The notes beneath the pieces are model-generated. The model was not told where the DNA came from. It did no database searches and saw nothing but the letters and a program-made list of their open reading frames with translations. Positions 52,136 through 63,016 of a stretch of DNA of 64,000 nt are shown one piece after another (within the stretch, counting starts at the first letter, position 1; each line of letters begins with the position of its first letter). The translations under genes and the position numbers were made by a program. This DNA is from Affinundibacterium macrobrachii (GTDB taxonomy: Bacteria > Pseudomonadota > Gammaproteobacteria > Burkholderiales > Burkholderiaceae_D), in the NCBI RefSeq assembly GCF_014652415.1, contig NZ_BMYT01000003.1, forward strand, positions 310,001 to 374,000. The letters run 5' to 3'.

Positions 52136-55100
52136 ATGTGGTCTTCTTTGAATAAGCCGAGAATTCTGATAGTAGAAAGTGATGAGCTAGTTTCAATCTT
52201 CGTACAGTTAAAGCTGGAATTATTTGGCTACCAAACCATCGGTCAAACCAATTCTGGTGCCAATGCGATCCGCTTAGCAGGCGAACTTCGCCCAGATTTG
52301 ATTTTGATGGATACGGAGCTTTCTGGTGACATAGACGGAATTACTGCTGCAGAAACGATACGCGCGCAGTATGCGCTGCCAGTGGTATTCCTCACTGGTA
52401 AAAGCAATGATGAAGCGATCTCGACCGCAAGTCGATTTCAAGGCTTCACTTACATCACAAAACCTTTCTCGGATCAAGAACTACGTGCCATTATTCAAAT
52501 GGCACTGTACAAACATCAAGCCGAGACAAAATTACAGATCAGCGATCTCGCATTAAAAGCGATTTCACAAGGCGTCATTGTTTCTACACCCGACAGAAAA
52601 ATTGTCTCCGTCAATGATGCGTTCACCAAACAAACCGGCTACAGCATACAAGATATTTTTGGTAAGACTTGCCGTATCCTACAAGGTCCTTTGACCGATG
52701 CAACAATGGTGGCAGCCATTGAATCTGCATTGGCTGCCAACTTGCCATTCTTTGGCGAAATCCTGAACTACCGTAAAGACCAAAGTATTTTCTGGAACGA
52801 GCTAACAATTACGCCTGCATTTGATGAAGTTGGACAAGTTACTCATTTCATCGGCATCACCCGAGATATTACAGAACGCAAGAAAACGCTTGAAGCACTG
52901 AGACAAAGTGAACATGATTTATTAGAAGCTGAACGTTCTACCCATGTAGGTCATTGGGTATGGGATGCCGACTCAAAGAAGATCCGCTGGTCGGATGAAA
53001 TGAATCGTATTTGGCAACGGGAAACGACGGAATTTGACGGTGACATCTTTAAAATGATCGCACAAACTGTGCATCCGAATGATCAAGCCAAAGTCATTGC
53101 CACCTGCAAAGAGGCATTCGAGGATCGTGAAGAATATGATCCGTTTGAATACCGTATATTTTTACCTGACGGCAGCATTCGCACTATCTGGGCAAAGACA
53201 GGACGAAAACAAAGAAACGCGGCTGGTAAGATTGTTCGACTAACCGGTACAGTTCAAGATATCACCGAGCGTCGACAAGCGGAGGAAGAACAACGCTTAA
53301 ATCACGCTCTGATGGAACAAGCTTTTGGTAGTTCACCGATAGGTATGGCCCTGATCGATATTGAAGGGAAATTTCTGCGTGTGAATCGCATTCTTTGCGA
53401 CATGTGTGGTCACAAAGAATCTGAACTGTTACATCAACCCACACTCAAATTCACACACCCCGATGATGCCAACGTCGATAAAGAATTAATTCTCCAATTG
53501 ATCAATCGAGAATTAGAACGCTTCGAGGTGCATAAACGCTACTATCACAAAGAAGGTCATGTAATCTGGCTGCAGGTAAATGTCTCATTGGTCAGAGACA
53601 CCAATGGCGCTCCGGTAAATTTCGTCACACAAATTCAAGATATTACGCAACGCTTAATGGCCGAAGCGCAACTCAATCAATTATCACAAGCGGTCGAACA
53701 GAGTACAGAAGCCATCATTATCACCGATGTCATTGGCAAAATTGAATACGTCAATGACACCTTTGTTTTGAAATCGGGATTTAGTCGTGAGGAAGCCATC
53801 GGACGTTATCCCAATATTCTAAATTCAGGTCAAACACCTAGAGAAGTATTCTCGGCACTTTGGAGCACTATTCGCGCAGGAAAAACTTGGAAAGGCGAAT
53901 TAATCAATCGCCGAAAAGATGGCTCGATTTCGATTGAGTATGCAACGATTTCTCCATTGCGCCAAGCCGACGGTAGTATTTCTCATTTTGTCTCAACTCA
54001 AGAAGATATCAATGAGAAAAAAAAGCTCAGTGAAGAATTGGATCAACATCGGCATCACTTAGAAGAATTGGTTGACAGTCGCACCCATGAATTAGCCATT
54101 GCACGAGAACTCGCCGAAGAAGCAAACCGTGCCAAGAGCGCATTCATCGCGAATATGAGTCATGAAATCCGAACACCCATGAATGGCTTACTCGGCATGA
54201 CTTATCTTGCGTTAAATAGTGCAACCGATCCAAAGCAAATTGACTATCTACAAAAGATTCATTTATCAGGACAACATTTACTTCACATCGTCGATGATAT
54301 CCTCGATTTTTCCAAAATCGAGGCGGGAAAAATGCGTATCGAAGGAGTTGACTTTAGCCTAGATGATTTGATGGCAAAACTCTCCGCAATGATGAATACC
54401 AAAGTCGCAGGACGCCAATTGAGCTGGCGCATCGCAATCGACCCAAATGTCCCAAGAGAAATGCATGGCGACCCGCATCGCCTAAACCAAATTTTGATCA
54501 ATTACACGAATAACGCGATCAAATTTACAGAGCATGGTGAAATCACCGTCAGTGCAAAAAAATTGCGCGATACACCGAGTGGCTGGCTGATACGTTTTGA
54601 AGTCAGTGATACTGGAATAGGTATGAGCGCAGAGCAGCAAACCAAACTGTTCCGTTCCTTTGAGCAAGCCGATAGTTCGACCACCAGAAAGTATGGTGGC
54701 TCGGGCTTAGGCTTAGCAATTAGTAAGGAGTTGGCGCTATTGATGGGTGGTGAAGTCGGCGTCGAAAGCGCATTAGGGGAAGGTAGTAAATTTTGGTTCA
54801 CCGCAATGTTAGAACAAATAAAAGGGCCGCCAATCAAGCTCAAGCAGGCGATAAATAATCAAAATGCCTTACAACGCTTAAGGTTGATTACCGAGCACAA
54901 AAAAGTACAAATCTTACTGGTTGATGATAACGATTTTAATCAACAAGTTGGCAGCGAGCTGCTCAAGGTTGCTGGTTGCCATGTGATTCTCGCTGATGAT
55001 GGACAAATGGCATTGGAGCAACTGACCGAACATAATCAGCAAATCGATTGCGTCTTAATGGATATTCAAATGCCTGTGATGGATGGCTTGGAAGCGAGCC

Positions 55101-56995
55101 GTCGCATCAGAGTGATTCCCAAATACGCACAGTTACCGATTATCGCCATCACGGCCAATGCGATGAATCAAGATCGGATTCACTGCCTCGCAGCGGGCAT
55201 GAATGACTTTATCGCAAAACCCTTTGCACCAGATCTACTATATGCAACGGTACTACGCTGGCTGGGTGGTATCGCAGAACAAATCTCTCATACCGAGCTT
55301 ACACAAAATCCGATTGCTGAACTCACCAAACCCAATACAACTTTCGATCAGAATAGTGAAAAACCTAAAGTCGCAATTGATCTCAAAGTATTGGCAAATC
55401 TAGTAGGCGACTCACCAGAAAAGATCGGAAAATTTGCACAGAAATTTGTCGACTCAGCGCAGGCAGGCCTCATCGATATTCAGCAGATGGCTGACGCTGG
55501 TGATCTACAAGGTTTAAGTGCTTTAGGTCACAAATTAAAATCAAGCGCCAGAACTGTGGGGGCGATGCAGTTTGGTGAAGTCTGTCATCAGCTAGAAGAA
55601 TTGAAAAACCACGGCAAAATCGAAGATGCGACTTCCCGTATAGAAGAACTACAGCGCCTTTTTGAACAAATAAAAATCGAAGTAGAAGCGTATCGATCGC
55701 CAGCGACTAAGCTTACGACCGTCAGCGAAAATAGCCAAGCAAGTTACGCGCAAACTGTGGCAGATGATGATTCATCTTCTTTGAGTCAACTCAAACCCAA
55801 TTTGCATGTCTTAGTCTTGGAAAATGAAATCGGTGACATGGAATTAACCTGTACCAGTTTACGCAAGCTAGGAGTAGCACGCGTATCAAACTGCACTGAG
55901 GGCAATCAAGCCTTAGCAGTACTGCGCACCTACGAGCCTGATGTGTTGATTTGTGATTTGACGCTACCTGGTATGGACGGTATTAGCTTTTTACGCATCG
56001 CTGCAGAAAATGCATATAAAGGTAGTGTAATTATTCTCAGCGCTGTCGACAAAAGCGTCATGAAAGCAGCAGAAAATTTAGTGAAAGCGTATGGTTTAAA
56101 TTTGATTGGTACCTTACGTAAGCCTTTGGTAGAGAAAGAGCTATTTGAGTCTTTAGCAAAACAAGCGCCGAATCCTGCGGAACAAGCAAAACGTTCAAAA
56201 GTTCCAACGCTTGACCTCAACGAATTGCAAGCAGGATTTTCTGAAGACTGTCTCGAGGTATTCTTCCAACCTAAGGTATCCATCAAAACTGGGCGCGTGA
56301 TTGGTGCGGAATGCCTTGCGCGTTGGCGTCATCCGACGCGTGGTTTACTGGGACCGAATGCATTTATTTCCGTGATGGAAGCAAATGGCATGATCGATGA
56401 CTTGAGTAAGCTCATTCTAGAGAAAAGCGCGATTCACTTACGCAAATGGTACAACCAAGGCCATCAATTGAAATTAGCCGTCAATGTGTCGATGGATAAC
56501 TTAAATCAACTCGACTTGCCCGAGCAATTTGAGTCGATTCTGAAAAAAGTCGGCATTCGTCCATCGCAATTTATTTTAGAACTTACCGAAACACGCTTGA
56601 TGGCTAACTTAACCGTCAGCTTAGAGATCTTAACGCGCCTACGCTTAAAAGGCTTTGGCCTTTCCATCGACGATTTTGGAACTGGCTTCTCTACTATGGA
56701 AAATCTGAAGCAATTACCATTTACAGAACTCAAAATTGATCGCGCCTTCGTCCACGGCACCAGTGAAGATGAAGCGTCTAAAGCGATCTTAAATTCGAGC
56801 ATACAGTTGGGCAAAATCTTCCATTTGAATTTAGTAGCAGAAGGCGTAGAAACGCAACAAGACTGGGATGTGATCGTTGAGTCGGGATGTGACGAAGTGC
56901 AAGGCTACTTTATCGCACAACCAATGCCGCCTGAGCAATTTATCGATTGGAAGATTAAATGGGAAAAACAAGCAAAAAAGGAAATTCTGTATTAA
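52136..56995 (+). CDS. Hybrid sensor kinase: REC-LOV/PAS-3xPAS-HK-REC-HPt-REC-EAL
   Basis: The 1619-residue cytoplasmic protein has, in order: REC1 (D59, K109); a LOV-like PAS (about 133-250) with C179 in [10 protein letters not shown]; three more PAS domains (about 258-385, 390-515, 520-640); HisKA with H676 in [10 protein letters not shown]; HATPase_c ([13 protein letters not shown]); REC2 (D976); HPt (H1132 in GHKLKSS); REC3 (D1274); and a C-terminal EAL domain with the variant ECL at 1392-1394 and DDFGTG. A phosphorelay H-D-H-D inside one chain ending in cyclic di-GMP breakdown is the simple reading. The ATG at 52136 has GGAG six bases before it; an in-frame TTG at 52109 is rejected. Confidence 0.93.
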   Translation: MWSSLNKPRILIVESDELVSIFVQLKLELFGYQTIGQTNSGANAIRLAGELRPDLILMDTELSGDIDGITAAETIRAQYALPVVFLTGKSNDEAISTASRFQGFTYITKPFSDQELRAIIQMALYKHQAETKLQISDLALKAISQGVIVSTPDRKIVSVNDAFTKQTGYSIQDIFGKTCRILQGPLTDATMVAAIESALAANLPFFGEILNYRKDQSIFWNELTITPAFDEVGQVTHFIGITRDITERKKTLEALRQSEHDLLEAERSTHVGHWVWDADSKKIRWSDEMNRIWQRETTEFDGDIFKMIAQTVHPNDQAKVIATCKEAFEDREEYDPFEYRIFLPDGSIRTIWAKTGRKQRNAAGKIVRLTGTVQDITERRQAEEEQRLNHALMEQAFGSSPIGMALIDIEGKFLRVNRILCDMCGHKESELLHQPTLKFTHPDDANVDKELILQLINRELERFEVHKRYYHKEGHVIWLQVNVSLVRDTNGAPVNFVTQIQDITQRLMAEAQLNQLSQAVEQSTEAIIITDVIGKIEYVNDTFVLKSGFSREEAIGRYPNILNSGQTPREVFSALWSTIRAGKTWKGELINRRKDGSISIEYATISPLRQADGSISHFVSTQEDINEKKKLSEELDQHRHHLEELVDSRTHELAIARELAEEANRAKSAFIANMSHEIRTPMNGLLGMTYLALNSATDPKQIDYLQKIHLSGQHLLHIVDDILDFSKIEAGKMRIEGVDFSLDDLMAKLSAMMNTKVAGRQLSWRIAIDPNVPREMHGDPHRLNQILINYTNNAIKFTEHGEITVSAKKLRDTPSGWLIRFEVSDTGIGMSAEQQTKLFRSFEQADSSTTRKYGGSGLGLAISKELALLMGGEVGVESALGEGSKFWFTAMLEQIKGPPIKLKQAINNQNALQRLRLITEHKKVQILLVDDNDFNQQVGSELLKVAGCHVILADDGQMALEQLTEHNQQIDCVLMDIQMPVMDGLEASRRIRVIPKYAQLPIIAITANAMNQDRIHCLAAGMNDFIAKPFAPDLLYATVLRWLGGIAEQISHTELTQNPIAELTKPNTTFDQNSEKPKVAIDLKVLANLVGDSPEKIGKFAQKFVDSAQAGLIDIQQMADAGDLQGLSALGHKLKSSARTVGAMQFGEVCHQLEELKNHGKIEDATSRIEELQRLFEQIKIEVEAYRSPATKLTTVSENSQASYAQTVADDDSSSLSQLKPNLHVLVLENEIGDMELTCTSLRKLGVARVSNCTEGNQALAVLRTYEPDVLICDLTLPGMDGISFLRIAAENAYKGSVIILSAVDKSVMKAAENLVKAYGLNLIGTLRKPLVEKELFESLAKQAPNPAEQAKRSKVPTLDLNELQAGFSEDCLEVFFQPKVSIKTGRVIGAECLARWRHPTRGLLGPNAFISVMEANGMIDDLSKLILEKSAIHLRKWYNQGHQLKLAVNVSMDNLNQLDLPEQFESILKKVGIRPSQFILELTETRLMANLTVSLEILTRLRLKGFGLSIDDFGTGFSTMENLKQLPFTELKIDRAFVHGTSEDEASKAILNSSIQLGKIFHLNLVAEGVETQQDWDVIVESGCDEVQGYFIAQPMPPEQFIDWKIKWEKQAKKEILY

Positions 56996-57177
56996 CCCAA
57001 TTCACTACCCCTAAATGAGCTATCGAGTTATCCATCTTCGTAAAAAAAAACTTTGAGAAAGTTCGGTGTATAGTAACGCGTTAAATATCGAAAATCGTTC
57101 GCACTTTTTTACAAAGTAAAACGAATTCTGAGAAATATCGAAGGCTTCTAAAAAAACAATCAAGAAAGTTATACAAA

Positions 57178-57576
57178 ATGACGAAAAGTTATGAAAACCT
57201 GAGCGTACTTATTGTTGACGATGACGAGTTTCAAGTTGATTTTGTGTCTGATTTGTTGACAGATTTAGGTGTAAAGAAAATTATTGCCGCCAATGGTGGC
57301 AAGCAAGGCTTAGCAGCATTCGACTCAACTTCAGTGAAACCGGACTTATTATTATGTGATATTCAAATGCCCGATATCGATGGTTTTGAGTTCATGAGCG
57401 CAATGCGTGACCGTGAATTTAAAGGTGGTGTGATTCTGATGTCAGGTCAAGGTTCACGCGTCTTGCATTCGGCCTCTCTGGTTGCACAACTTTCTAGGCA
57501 AAATTTCTTAGGTAATATTGAAAAACCTGTTAGCAAAGAAGCACTCGTTGATAAAATTAAAAACATCTTGGAGTGA
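57178..57576 (+). CDS. Stand-alone receiver-domain protein
   Basis: The 132-residue protein is one CheY-like receiver: acidic residues in VLIVDDDEF, phosphoacceptor Asp in LLLCDIQMPDIDG, switch Ser in ILMSGQ and Lys in NIEKPV. No output domain is present. It lies 182 bases after the hybrid kinase in the same direction and resembles both that kinase's last receiver and the protein at 687. It could take phosphate from the HPt domain, which is inference. Confidence 0.88.
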   Translation: MTKSYENLSVLIVDDDEFQVDFVSDLLTDLGVKKIIAANGGKQGLAAFDSTSVKPDLLLCDIQMPDIDGFEFMSAMRDREFKGGVILMSGQGSRVLHSASLVAQLSRQNFLGNIEKPVSKEALVDKIKNILE

Positions 57577-57705
57577 GGACACAAATTTGTTTTACGCTCA
57601 CTAAATTTTTGTTATCGTTTTGACTACATTCTCCTTTAGTGGCACAAAATTAGCACAAAAAGCACAGAAATATTGTTATTTATCGTTATTCTTACGCATT
57701 GCCTT

Positions 57706-57736
57706 ATAATGCCCGCGAATTATTTGCGGGCATTAT
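57706..57736 (+). promoter_or_regulatory. Hairpin overlapping a consensus -10
   Basis: ATAATGCCCGC (57706-57716) and GCGGGCATTAT (57726-57736) pair perfectly; TATAAT at 57705-57710 overlaps the left arm. The symporter start is 33 bases on. The stem could terminate the receiver-gene transcript or lie in the symporter promoter region. Confidence 0.55.
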
Positions 57737-57768
57737 TTATTTAACTTTCCCTTATTTTTATCTATTCC

Positions 57769-59202
57769 ATGAATACTCTGCTTTGGCTAGTCGTCATTTA
57801 CTGGGTTCTTTCTGTTGGTCTCGGGCTCTATGCCGCCCGCTACGTCAATAATTCCAAAGACTTTGCGGTCGCTGGTCGTTCTTTACCCATGTATATCGTC
57901 ACCGCAACCGTGTTTGCGACTTGGTTTGGTTCAGAAACTGTTCTAGGAATTTCCTCTACCTTCGTAAAAGAAGGTTTAAAAGGCGTGGTTGCCGATCCTT
58001 TTGGTTCTTCGCTTTGCCTAATTTTTGTCGGCCTGTTTTTTGCACGTCCGCTGTATCGGATGAATTTACTGACCATCGGTGATTACTACAAAGCCAAATA
58101 CGGTCGCACTGTCGAAATCTTAGTTTCTCTCTGTATTGTAGTGTCCTACCTAGGTTGGGTAGCAGCACAAATTAAAGCCTTGGGCTTGGTGTTTAGCGTG
58201 GTCTCAGGCGGTGCAATCGATATGAATACAGGCATGATTATCGGTGCTGGCAGCGTTTTAATTTACACCTTAATGGGCGGCATGTGGTCGGTTGCTATTA
58301 CCGATTTCTTGCAAATGATCATCATCATGATTGGTATGTTGTACATGGGATGGGAAGTTTCAAATATGGTTGGGGGTGCAGGAACCGTGATTACGCACGC
58401 CGTCAATGCAGGAAAAATGGAATTTTGGCCAGCACCAACCACGCGCGAAGTGCTTTGGTTCTTTGCAGCATGGATTACGATGATGCTGGGATCCATTCCA
58501 CAGCAAGACGTATTTCAACGTGTTGCGTCGGCAAAATCTGAAAATGCAGCTGCTAACTCTGCGGTGCTAGGCGGCAGCTTGTATTTCTTATTCGCGTTTA
58601 TTCCTATGTTTTTGGCTTACTCGGCAACCTTAATTGATCCAGCGATGGTTGCAAAACTGATCGACACCGATTCTCAAATGATCTTGCCGACTTTGATCAT
58701 GACGCAAATGCCGCTGTTCGCCCAAGTCATGTTCTTTGGCGCATTGCTGTCAGCGATTAAGAGCTGTGCTAGCGCAACTTTGTTGGCGCCGTCCGTCACG
58801 TTTTCAGAAAATATTTTAAAACCACTATTTCCAAATCAAACCGACAAACAATTCCTATTGATGATGCGAATTGTGGTTTTGATCTTTACCTGTATCGTTA
58901 CTTTGTTCGCCATGAATACCAGCTCAAGCATTTACCAAATGGTTGAAAACGCTTACAAAGTCACCTTAGTAGCCGCATTTATTCCTCTAGCTTTTGGTTT
59001 GTATTGGAAACCAGCGACACAACAGGGTGCCCTACTTTCCATCATTTTCGGCTTAGTCACCTGGATTTCTTTAGAAATCTATGCACCTGAAGACTTCTGG
59101 CCACCTCAGCTTGCAGGCGTGCTGATGAGCTTAACCGGCATGTTGCTAGGTTCTTTGCTGCCGCAATTCATCGTTGCTAAACAAGCACCGTCAGCACACT
59201 AA
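57769..59202 (+). CDS. Sodium:solute symporter (SSS family)
   Basis: The 477-residue inner-membrane protein has about 13 helices and the SSS pattern: GLYAARYVNNSKDFAVAGRSLP at the first loop, ATWFGSETVLGISS, and the helix-5 to helix-6 GGMWSVAITDFLQMIIIM. Solute:sodium symporters carry substrates such as proline, pantothenate, acetate or sugars; the substrate here cannot be told. It lies 115 bases before fmdB, with a separate promoter between. Confidence 0.87.
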   Translation: MNTLLWLVVIYWVLSVGLGLYAARYVNNSKDFAVAGRSLPMYIVTATVFATWFGSETVLGISSTFVKEGLKGVVADPFGSSLCLIFVGLFFARPLYRMNLLTIGDYYKAKYGRTVEILVSLCIVVSYLGWVAAQIKALGLVFSVVSGGAIDMNTGMIIGAGSVLIYTLMGGMWSVAITDFLQMIIIMIGMLYMGWEVSNMVGGAGTVITHAVNAGKMEFWPAPTTREVLWFFAAWITMMLGSIPQQDVFQRVASAKSENAAANSAVLGGSLYFLFAFIPMFLAYSATLIDPAMVAKLIDTDSQMILPTLIMTQMPLFAQVMFFGALLSAIKSCASATLLAPSVTFSENILKPLFPNQTDKQFLLMMRIVVLIFTCIVTLFAMNTSSSIYQMVENAYKVTLVAAFIPLAFGLYWKPATQQGALLSIIFGLVTWISLEIYAPEDFWPPQLAGVLMSLTGMLLGSLLPQFIVAKQAPSAH

Positions 59203-59243
59203 ATGCGTAAGCCCCTGAATTAATCGGCGTTGAATCGGCAATC

Positions 59244-59285
59244 TATGCGCGCTTTTTGTAAAAGCCGCGCATAAACCGTTATAAT
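59244..59285 (+). promoter_or_regulatory. Hairpin and promoter before fmdB-DUF502-aspS
   Basis: TATGCGCGCTTTT and AAAAGCCGCGCATA (59244-59273) pair with one bulged base. TTGTAA (59256-59261), an 18-base spacer and TATAAT (59280-59285) form a good sigma-70 promoter whose -35 lies in the loop. The stem may also end the symporter transcript. Confidence 0.6.
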
Positions 59286-59317
59286 TCAGGGTTTTACGAG
59301 TTTTCCTGAGGATAAAA

Positions 59318-59674
59318 ATGCCTATCTATGCTTATCGCTGCGATGCCTGTGGCTTTGCCAAAGATGTGCTGCAAAAAATGTCAGAAGATCCATTGACGAT
59401 TTGCCCTGAATGTCATCAGCCTAGCTTTAAAAAACAAGTCACTGCCGCTGGTTTTCAATTAAAAGGTTCTGGTTGGTACGTCACTGATTTCCGTGGTGGC
59501 AATTCAGATAAAGCCAGCACAGGCGCCGCCACTGGTGCAACTGCAAAAACCGAAGACAAATCCAGTGAAGCCAAGCCCGCAAGTTCGGCTGACGCAAATA
59601 GCGCTAGCAGTAGTAGCGAAAGTAGTAGTACAGCAGCGACCAGCACAACGAGCGGTAGCGACAAAGCGGCATAA
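59318..59674 (+). CDS. FmdB family zinc-ribbon protein
   Basis: The 118-residue protein has a small zinc ribbon with C8, C11, C29 and C32 (YAYRCDACG and TICPECHQP), then GFQLKGSGWYVTDF and a low-complexity Ala/Ser/Thr-rich tail of about 50 residues. FmdB proteins are regulators or ribosome-associated factors of uncertain role. The gene is followed after 34 bases by the DUF502 gene, an arrangement seen in other Burkholderiales. Confidence 0.85.
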   Translation: MPIYAYRCDACGFAKDVLQKMSEDPLTICPECHQPSFKKQVTAAGFQLKGSGWYVTDFRGGNSDKASTGAATGATAKTEDKSSEAKPASSADANSASSSSESSSTAATSTTSGSDKAA

Positions 59675-59708
59675 CAGCAACACAATTTATCGAGCAAAAT
59701 CTTGATCT

Positions 59709-60341
59709 ATGCGTAAATACTTTATAACTGGCTTGCTGACTTTAGTACCGATTGCTATTACGGCATGGGTATTACATGCGGTTATCAGTAGCATGGATCA
59801 GACGCTATTGCTGTTGCCAGAACAATGGCGTCCAGAAGCTTTAATCGGACTCAAGATTCCTGGCTTTGGTGTTGTATTGACGGTTTTGATCATCTTCATC
59901 ACTGGCTTATTAACACGAAACTTCATTGGCAATTACATCGTCAGCGCTTGGGAAGCTTTGTTAAATCGCATTCCTATCGTCAATTCAATTTATTCCAGTG
60001 TAAAGCAAGTCTCCGACACCTTATTTTCCTCGTCTGGAAACGCATTTAGTAAAGCTTTGTTGATTGAATATCCGCGACAAGGCGCTTGGACTATCGCGTT
60101 CTTGACTGGCAAACCCAGTGGTGATGTCAGCAAACATCTGGGCGAAGACTTCATCAGCGTCTATGTACCGACTACCCCCAACCCGACATCAGGGTATTTC
60201 TTAATTATCCCCAAAAAGGATGCGATTGAACTCGATATGAGTGTCGATACGGCGCTTAAATATGTGGTTTCTATGGGTGTTGTGGCACCAGAAGTTGCAG
60301 AAAAGGTGGCAGAACAAAACAATGCGACAAAAAACAATTGA
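59709..60341 (+). CDS. DUF502 inner-membrane protein
   Basis: The 210-residue protein has two membrane helices at the N-terminus (YFITGLLTLVPIAITAWVLH and VVLTVLIIFITGLLTRNFIG) and a conserved soluble part with NRIPIVNSIYSSVKQVSDT and the YVPTTPNPTSGYFLIIP motif. The function is unknown. It lies between fmdB and aspS in one direction, and the spacing to aspS is 97 bases. Confidence 0.87.
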   Translation: MRKYFITGLLTLVPIAITAWVLHAVISSMDQTLLLLPEQWRPEALIGLKIPGFGVVLTVLIIFITGLLTRNFIGNYIVSAWEALLNRIPIVNSIYSSVKQVSDTLFSSSGNAFSKALLIEYPRQGAWTIAFLTGKPSGDVSKHLGEDFISVYVPTTPNPTSGYFLIIPKKDAIELDMSVDTALKYVVSMGVVAPEVAEKVAEQNNATKNN

Positions 60342-60438
60342 TCGCCCTAAAAATTGCTTAAATGGAATTTAACTCCATTCAATTTAACTAAATATTCACA
60401 TCAAAGCTTTTAACTTTTAAGAAGACAGGTAAGAAATT

Positions 60439-62241
60439 ATGTCCATGCGTACCAACTACTGCGGCCTTACTACTGAAGCATTACTCGGCCAAACCGTCAG
60501 CCTGTGCGGCTGGGTGCATCGCCGTCGTGATCACGGTGGGGTGATTTTTATTGATTTGCGCGACCGTGAAGGTTTGGTGCAAGTGGTGTGCGATCCAGAT
60601 CGCGCTGAAGTCTTTAAAAATGCAGAAACCGTACGTAATGAATTCTGCTTACGTATTACTGGTATCGTACGCAATCGTCCAGACGGCACAATCAATGCCA
60701 ATCTGAAATCAGGCAAAGTGGAAGTCTTATGCCATGAATTAGAAATCTTGAATGCATCGGTCACGCCACCATTCCAATTGGACGATGAGAACCTGTCTGA
60801 AACCACACGTCTGACACATCGCGTATTAGATTTGCGTCGCCCGCAAATGCAAAACAATTTGCGCTTGCGTTATAAGGTAGCGATGGAAGTCCGTAAATTT
60901 TTGGATGCCAATGGTTTCATCGATATCGAAACACCGATGCTAACCAAATCCACGCCAGAAGGTGCGCGTGATTATTTGGTACCGTCTCGCGTGAATGCGG
61001 GTAACTTCTTTGCCTTGCCACAATCCCCACAATTGTTTAAACAATTATTGATGGTGGCGAACTTTGACCGCTACTACCAAATCACTAAGTGCTTCCGCGA
61101 TGAGGATTTGCGCGCAGATCGTCAACCAGAATTTACCCAGATCGATTGCGAAACTTCGTTCATGTCTGAACAAGAAATTCGCGATATGTTTGAAGGCATG
61201 ATTCGCGGCGTATTCAAAAACACTTTGGATATCGATTTGCCAAATCCCTTCCCTGTCATGGATTTCGCGGAAGCAATGGGTCTCTACGGCTCCGATAAAC
61301 CAGACATGCGCGTGAAATTAAAATTCACTGATTTGACGGATGTGATGAAAGACGTGGATTTCAAAGTCTTCTCAAATGCCGCCAACATGACTAACGGCCG
61401 CGTAGTCGGTATGTTAGTACCAGGCGGCGGCAGCATGCCACGTTCCGAAATCGACGCTTACGATCAATTCGTCCGCATCTACGGTGCGAAAGGCTTGGCG
61501 TACATCAAAGTCAACGATAAAGCGGCTGGCCGTGATGGCTTGCAAGCACCTATCGTCAAAAACTTGCATGATGCAGCCTTAGCAGAAATCATCGCTCGCA
61601 CAGGCGCGAATGATGGCGATTTGATTTTCTTCGGTGCCGACAAAGCGAAGATCGTGAACGATGCGATCGGTGCATTGCGTGTCAAGATCGGTCATAGCGA
61701 ATTCGGTAAAGCAAACGGTTTGTTCGAAGATGTATGGAAACCATTGTGGGTCATCGATTTCCCGATGTTCGAACACGATGAAGAAAATGATCGTTGGACC
61801 GCAACGCACCATCCATTCACCGCACCAAAAGATGGTCACGAAGACTTGATGGAAACTGATCCGGGCAAGTGTATTGCTAAAGCTTATGACATGGTCTTGA
61901 ACGGTTGGGAACTCGGTGGCGGCTCAGTACGTATCCACCGTGCTGATGTACAAAGCAAAGTATTCCGTGCATTGAAAATCAACGATGAAGAAGCGCAATT
62001 GAAATTTGGCTTCTTGCTCGACGCCTTACAATACGGCGCGCCTCCACACGGTGGTTTGGCGTTCGGTTTGGATCGTATCGTCACCATGATGACTGGTGCA
62101 GAATCGATCCGTGACGTAATCGCCTTCCCGAAAACACAACGTGCACAATGTTTGTTGACACAAGCACCGTCAGAAGTCGATGAAAAGCAATTGAAAGAAT
62201 TGCATATTCGTTTGCGCGCTGCCGAGCCTAAGGTGGTTTAA
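60439..62241 (+). CDS. aspS: Aspartyl-tRNA synthetase
   Basis: The 600-residue class II synthetase starts with an OB-fold anticodon-binding domain ([24 protein letters not shown]), then motif 2 ([20 protein letters not shown]), the bacterial GAD insert, and motif 3 ([13 protein letters not shown]). The length and the GAD insert match the bacterial form. In this group such enzymes are often non-discriminating and also charge tRNA-Asn. AGGTAAG precedes the ATG. Confidence 0.97.
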   Translation: MSMRTNYCGLTTEALLGQTVSLCGWVHRRRDHGGVIFIDLRDREGLVQVVCDPDRAEVFKNAETVRNEFCLRITGIVRNRPDGTINANLKSGKVEVLCHELEILNASVTPPFQLDDENLSETTRLTHRVLDLRRPQMQNNLRLRYKVAMEVRKFLDANGFIDIETPMLTKSTPEGARDYLVPSRVNAGNFFALPQSPQLFKQLLMVANFDRYYQITKCFRDEDLRADRQPEFTQIDCETSFMSEQEIRDMFEGMIRGVFKNTLDIDLPNPFPVMDFAEAMGLYGSDKPDMRVKLKFTDLTDVMKDVDFKVFSNAANMTNGRVVGMLVPGGGSMPRSEIDAYDQFVRIYGAKGLAYIKVNDKAAGRDGLQAPIVKNLHDAALAEIIARTGANDGDLIFFGADKAKIVNDAIGALRVKIGHSEFGKANGLFEDVWKPLWVIDFPMFEHDEENDRWTATHHPFTAPKDGHEDLMETDPGKCIAKAYDMVLNGWELGGGSVRIHRADVQSKVFRALKINDEEAQLKFGFLLDALQYGAPPHGGLAFGLDRIVTMMTGAESIRDVIAFPKTQRAQCLLTQAPSEVDEKQLKELHIRLRAAEPKVV

Positions 62242-62278
62242 GCAAATTCAGCGCATCTAGTACTAGTAGGGCGGATTG

Positions 62279-62310
62279 AAAACGGCAGACTTAGTTCTGC
62301 CGTTTTTTTT
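62279..62310 (+). terminator. Terminator after aspS
   Basis: AAAACGGCAGA and TCTGCCGTTTT pair around a short loop, followed by T residues, 38 bases after the aspS stop. Confidence 0.9.
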
Positions 62311-62484
62311 GTCGATTTTTATTACAGTTTCTTGTCGATGACGATTAGTGTTTTGTAGATAGGTAGTGATCAAAGAAAGTTGAAGCGTATTCGATTACAT
62401 TCGGCATCCAGCCGGAACCAAGCAGCACTGCTAATTTGTGGCATACTGCGATCACACAAAATCGAGCATACACCATCACAAACA

Positions 62485-62934
62485 ATGAGCAGCAATTACA
62501 AAATTCCCGAATCCGTTTTAGTCGTAATTTACACCCCAAAACTCGACGTCTTATTATTAGAACGCGCAGACAAACCAGGATTTTGGCAATCAGTTACTGG
62601 TTCTAAAGACAGCGTAGATGAAGCGCTTGCATTGACCGCACATCGCGAAGTCATGGAAGAAACCGGGATCGATACCACCCAGCATCGTTTGAGCGACTGG
62701 CAACTCTCTAATGTTTATGAGATTTATCCAACTTGGCGCCACCGTTATGCGCCCGGTGTGACGCAGAACAAAGAATATGTTTTTGGGCTTTGTGTACCGC
62801 GCGACACCTCGGTTACACTAGCTCCAAGAGAGCATCTACAATATCAATGGTTGCCCTGGCAAGAAGCTGCCGATCGGTGCTTTTCTGCCTCGAATGCGGA
62901 AGCCATCTTGCAACTGCCGCAACGCCAGCGATAG
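62485..62934 (+). CDS. nudB: Dihydroneopterin triphosphate diphosphatase
   Basis: The 149-residue Nudix hydrolase begins YKIPESVLVVIYTPKLDVLLLERA and has the Nudix box GSKDSVDEALALTAHREVME plus ETGI, one residue longer in the loop than the E. coli form. It removes pyrophosphate from dihydroneopterin triphosphate in folate synthesis. The start at 62485 matches the family; an in-frame extension to 62380 is unlikely. The ribosome site is weak. Confidence 0.87.
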   Translation: MSSNYKIPESVLVVIYTPKLDVLLLERADKPGFWQSVTGSKDSVDEALALTAHREVMEETGIDTTQHRLSDWQLSNVYEIYPTWRHRYAPGVTQNKEYVFGLCVPRDTSVTLAPREHLQYQWLPWQEAADRCFSASNAEAILQLPQRQR

Positions 62935-63016
62935 CATCAAGGGCAACGATAAATATCGGTCTAGTGAGCCACATGCAAACCATCGACAAGCTATCAAAAG
63001 AATCGAAAGTAAGCGT

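Noticed and set aside
57049..57063. Hairpin after the hybrid kinase as terminator
   Set aside because: The stem has only six AT-rich pairs and its T run is on the minus strand.
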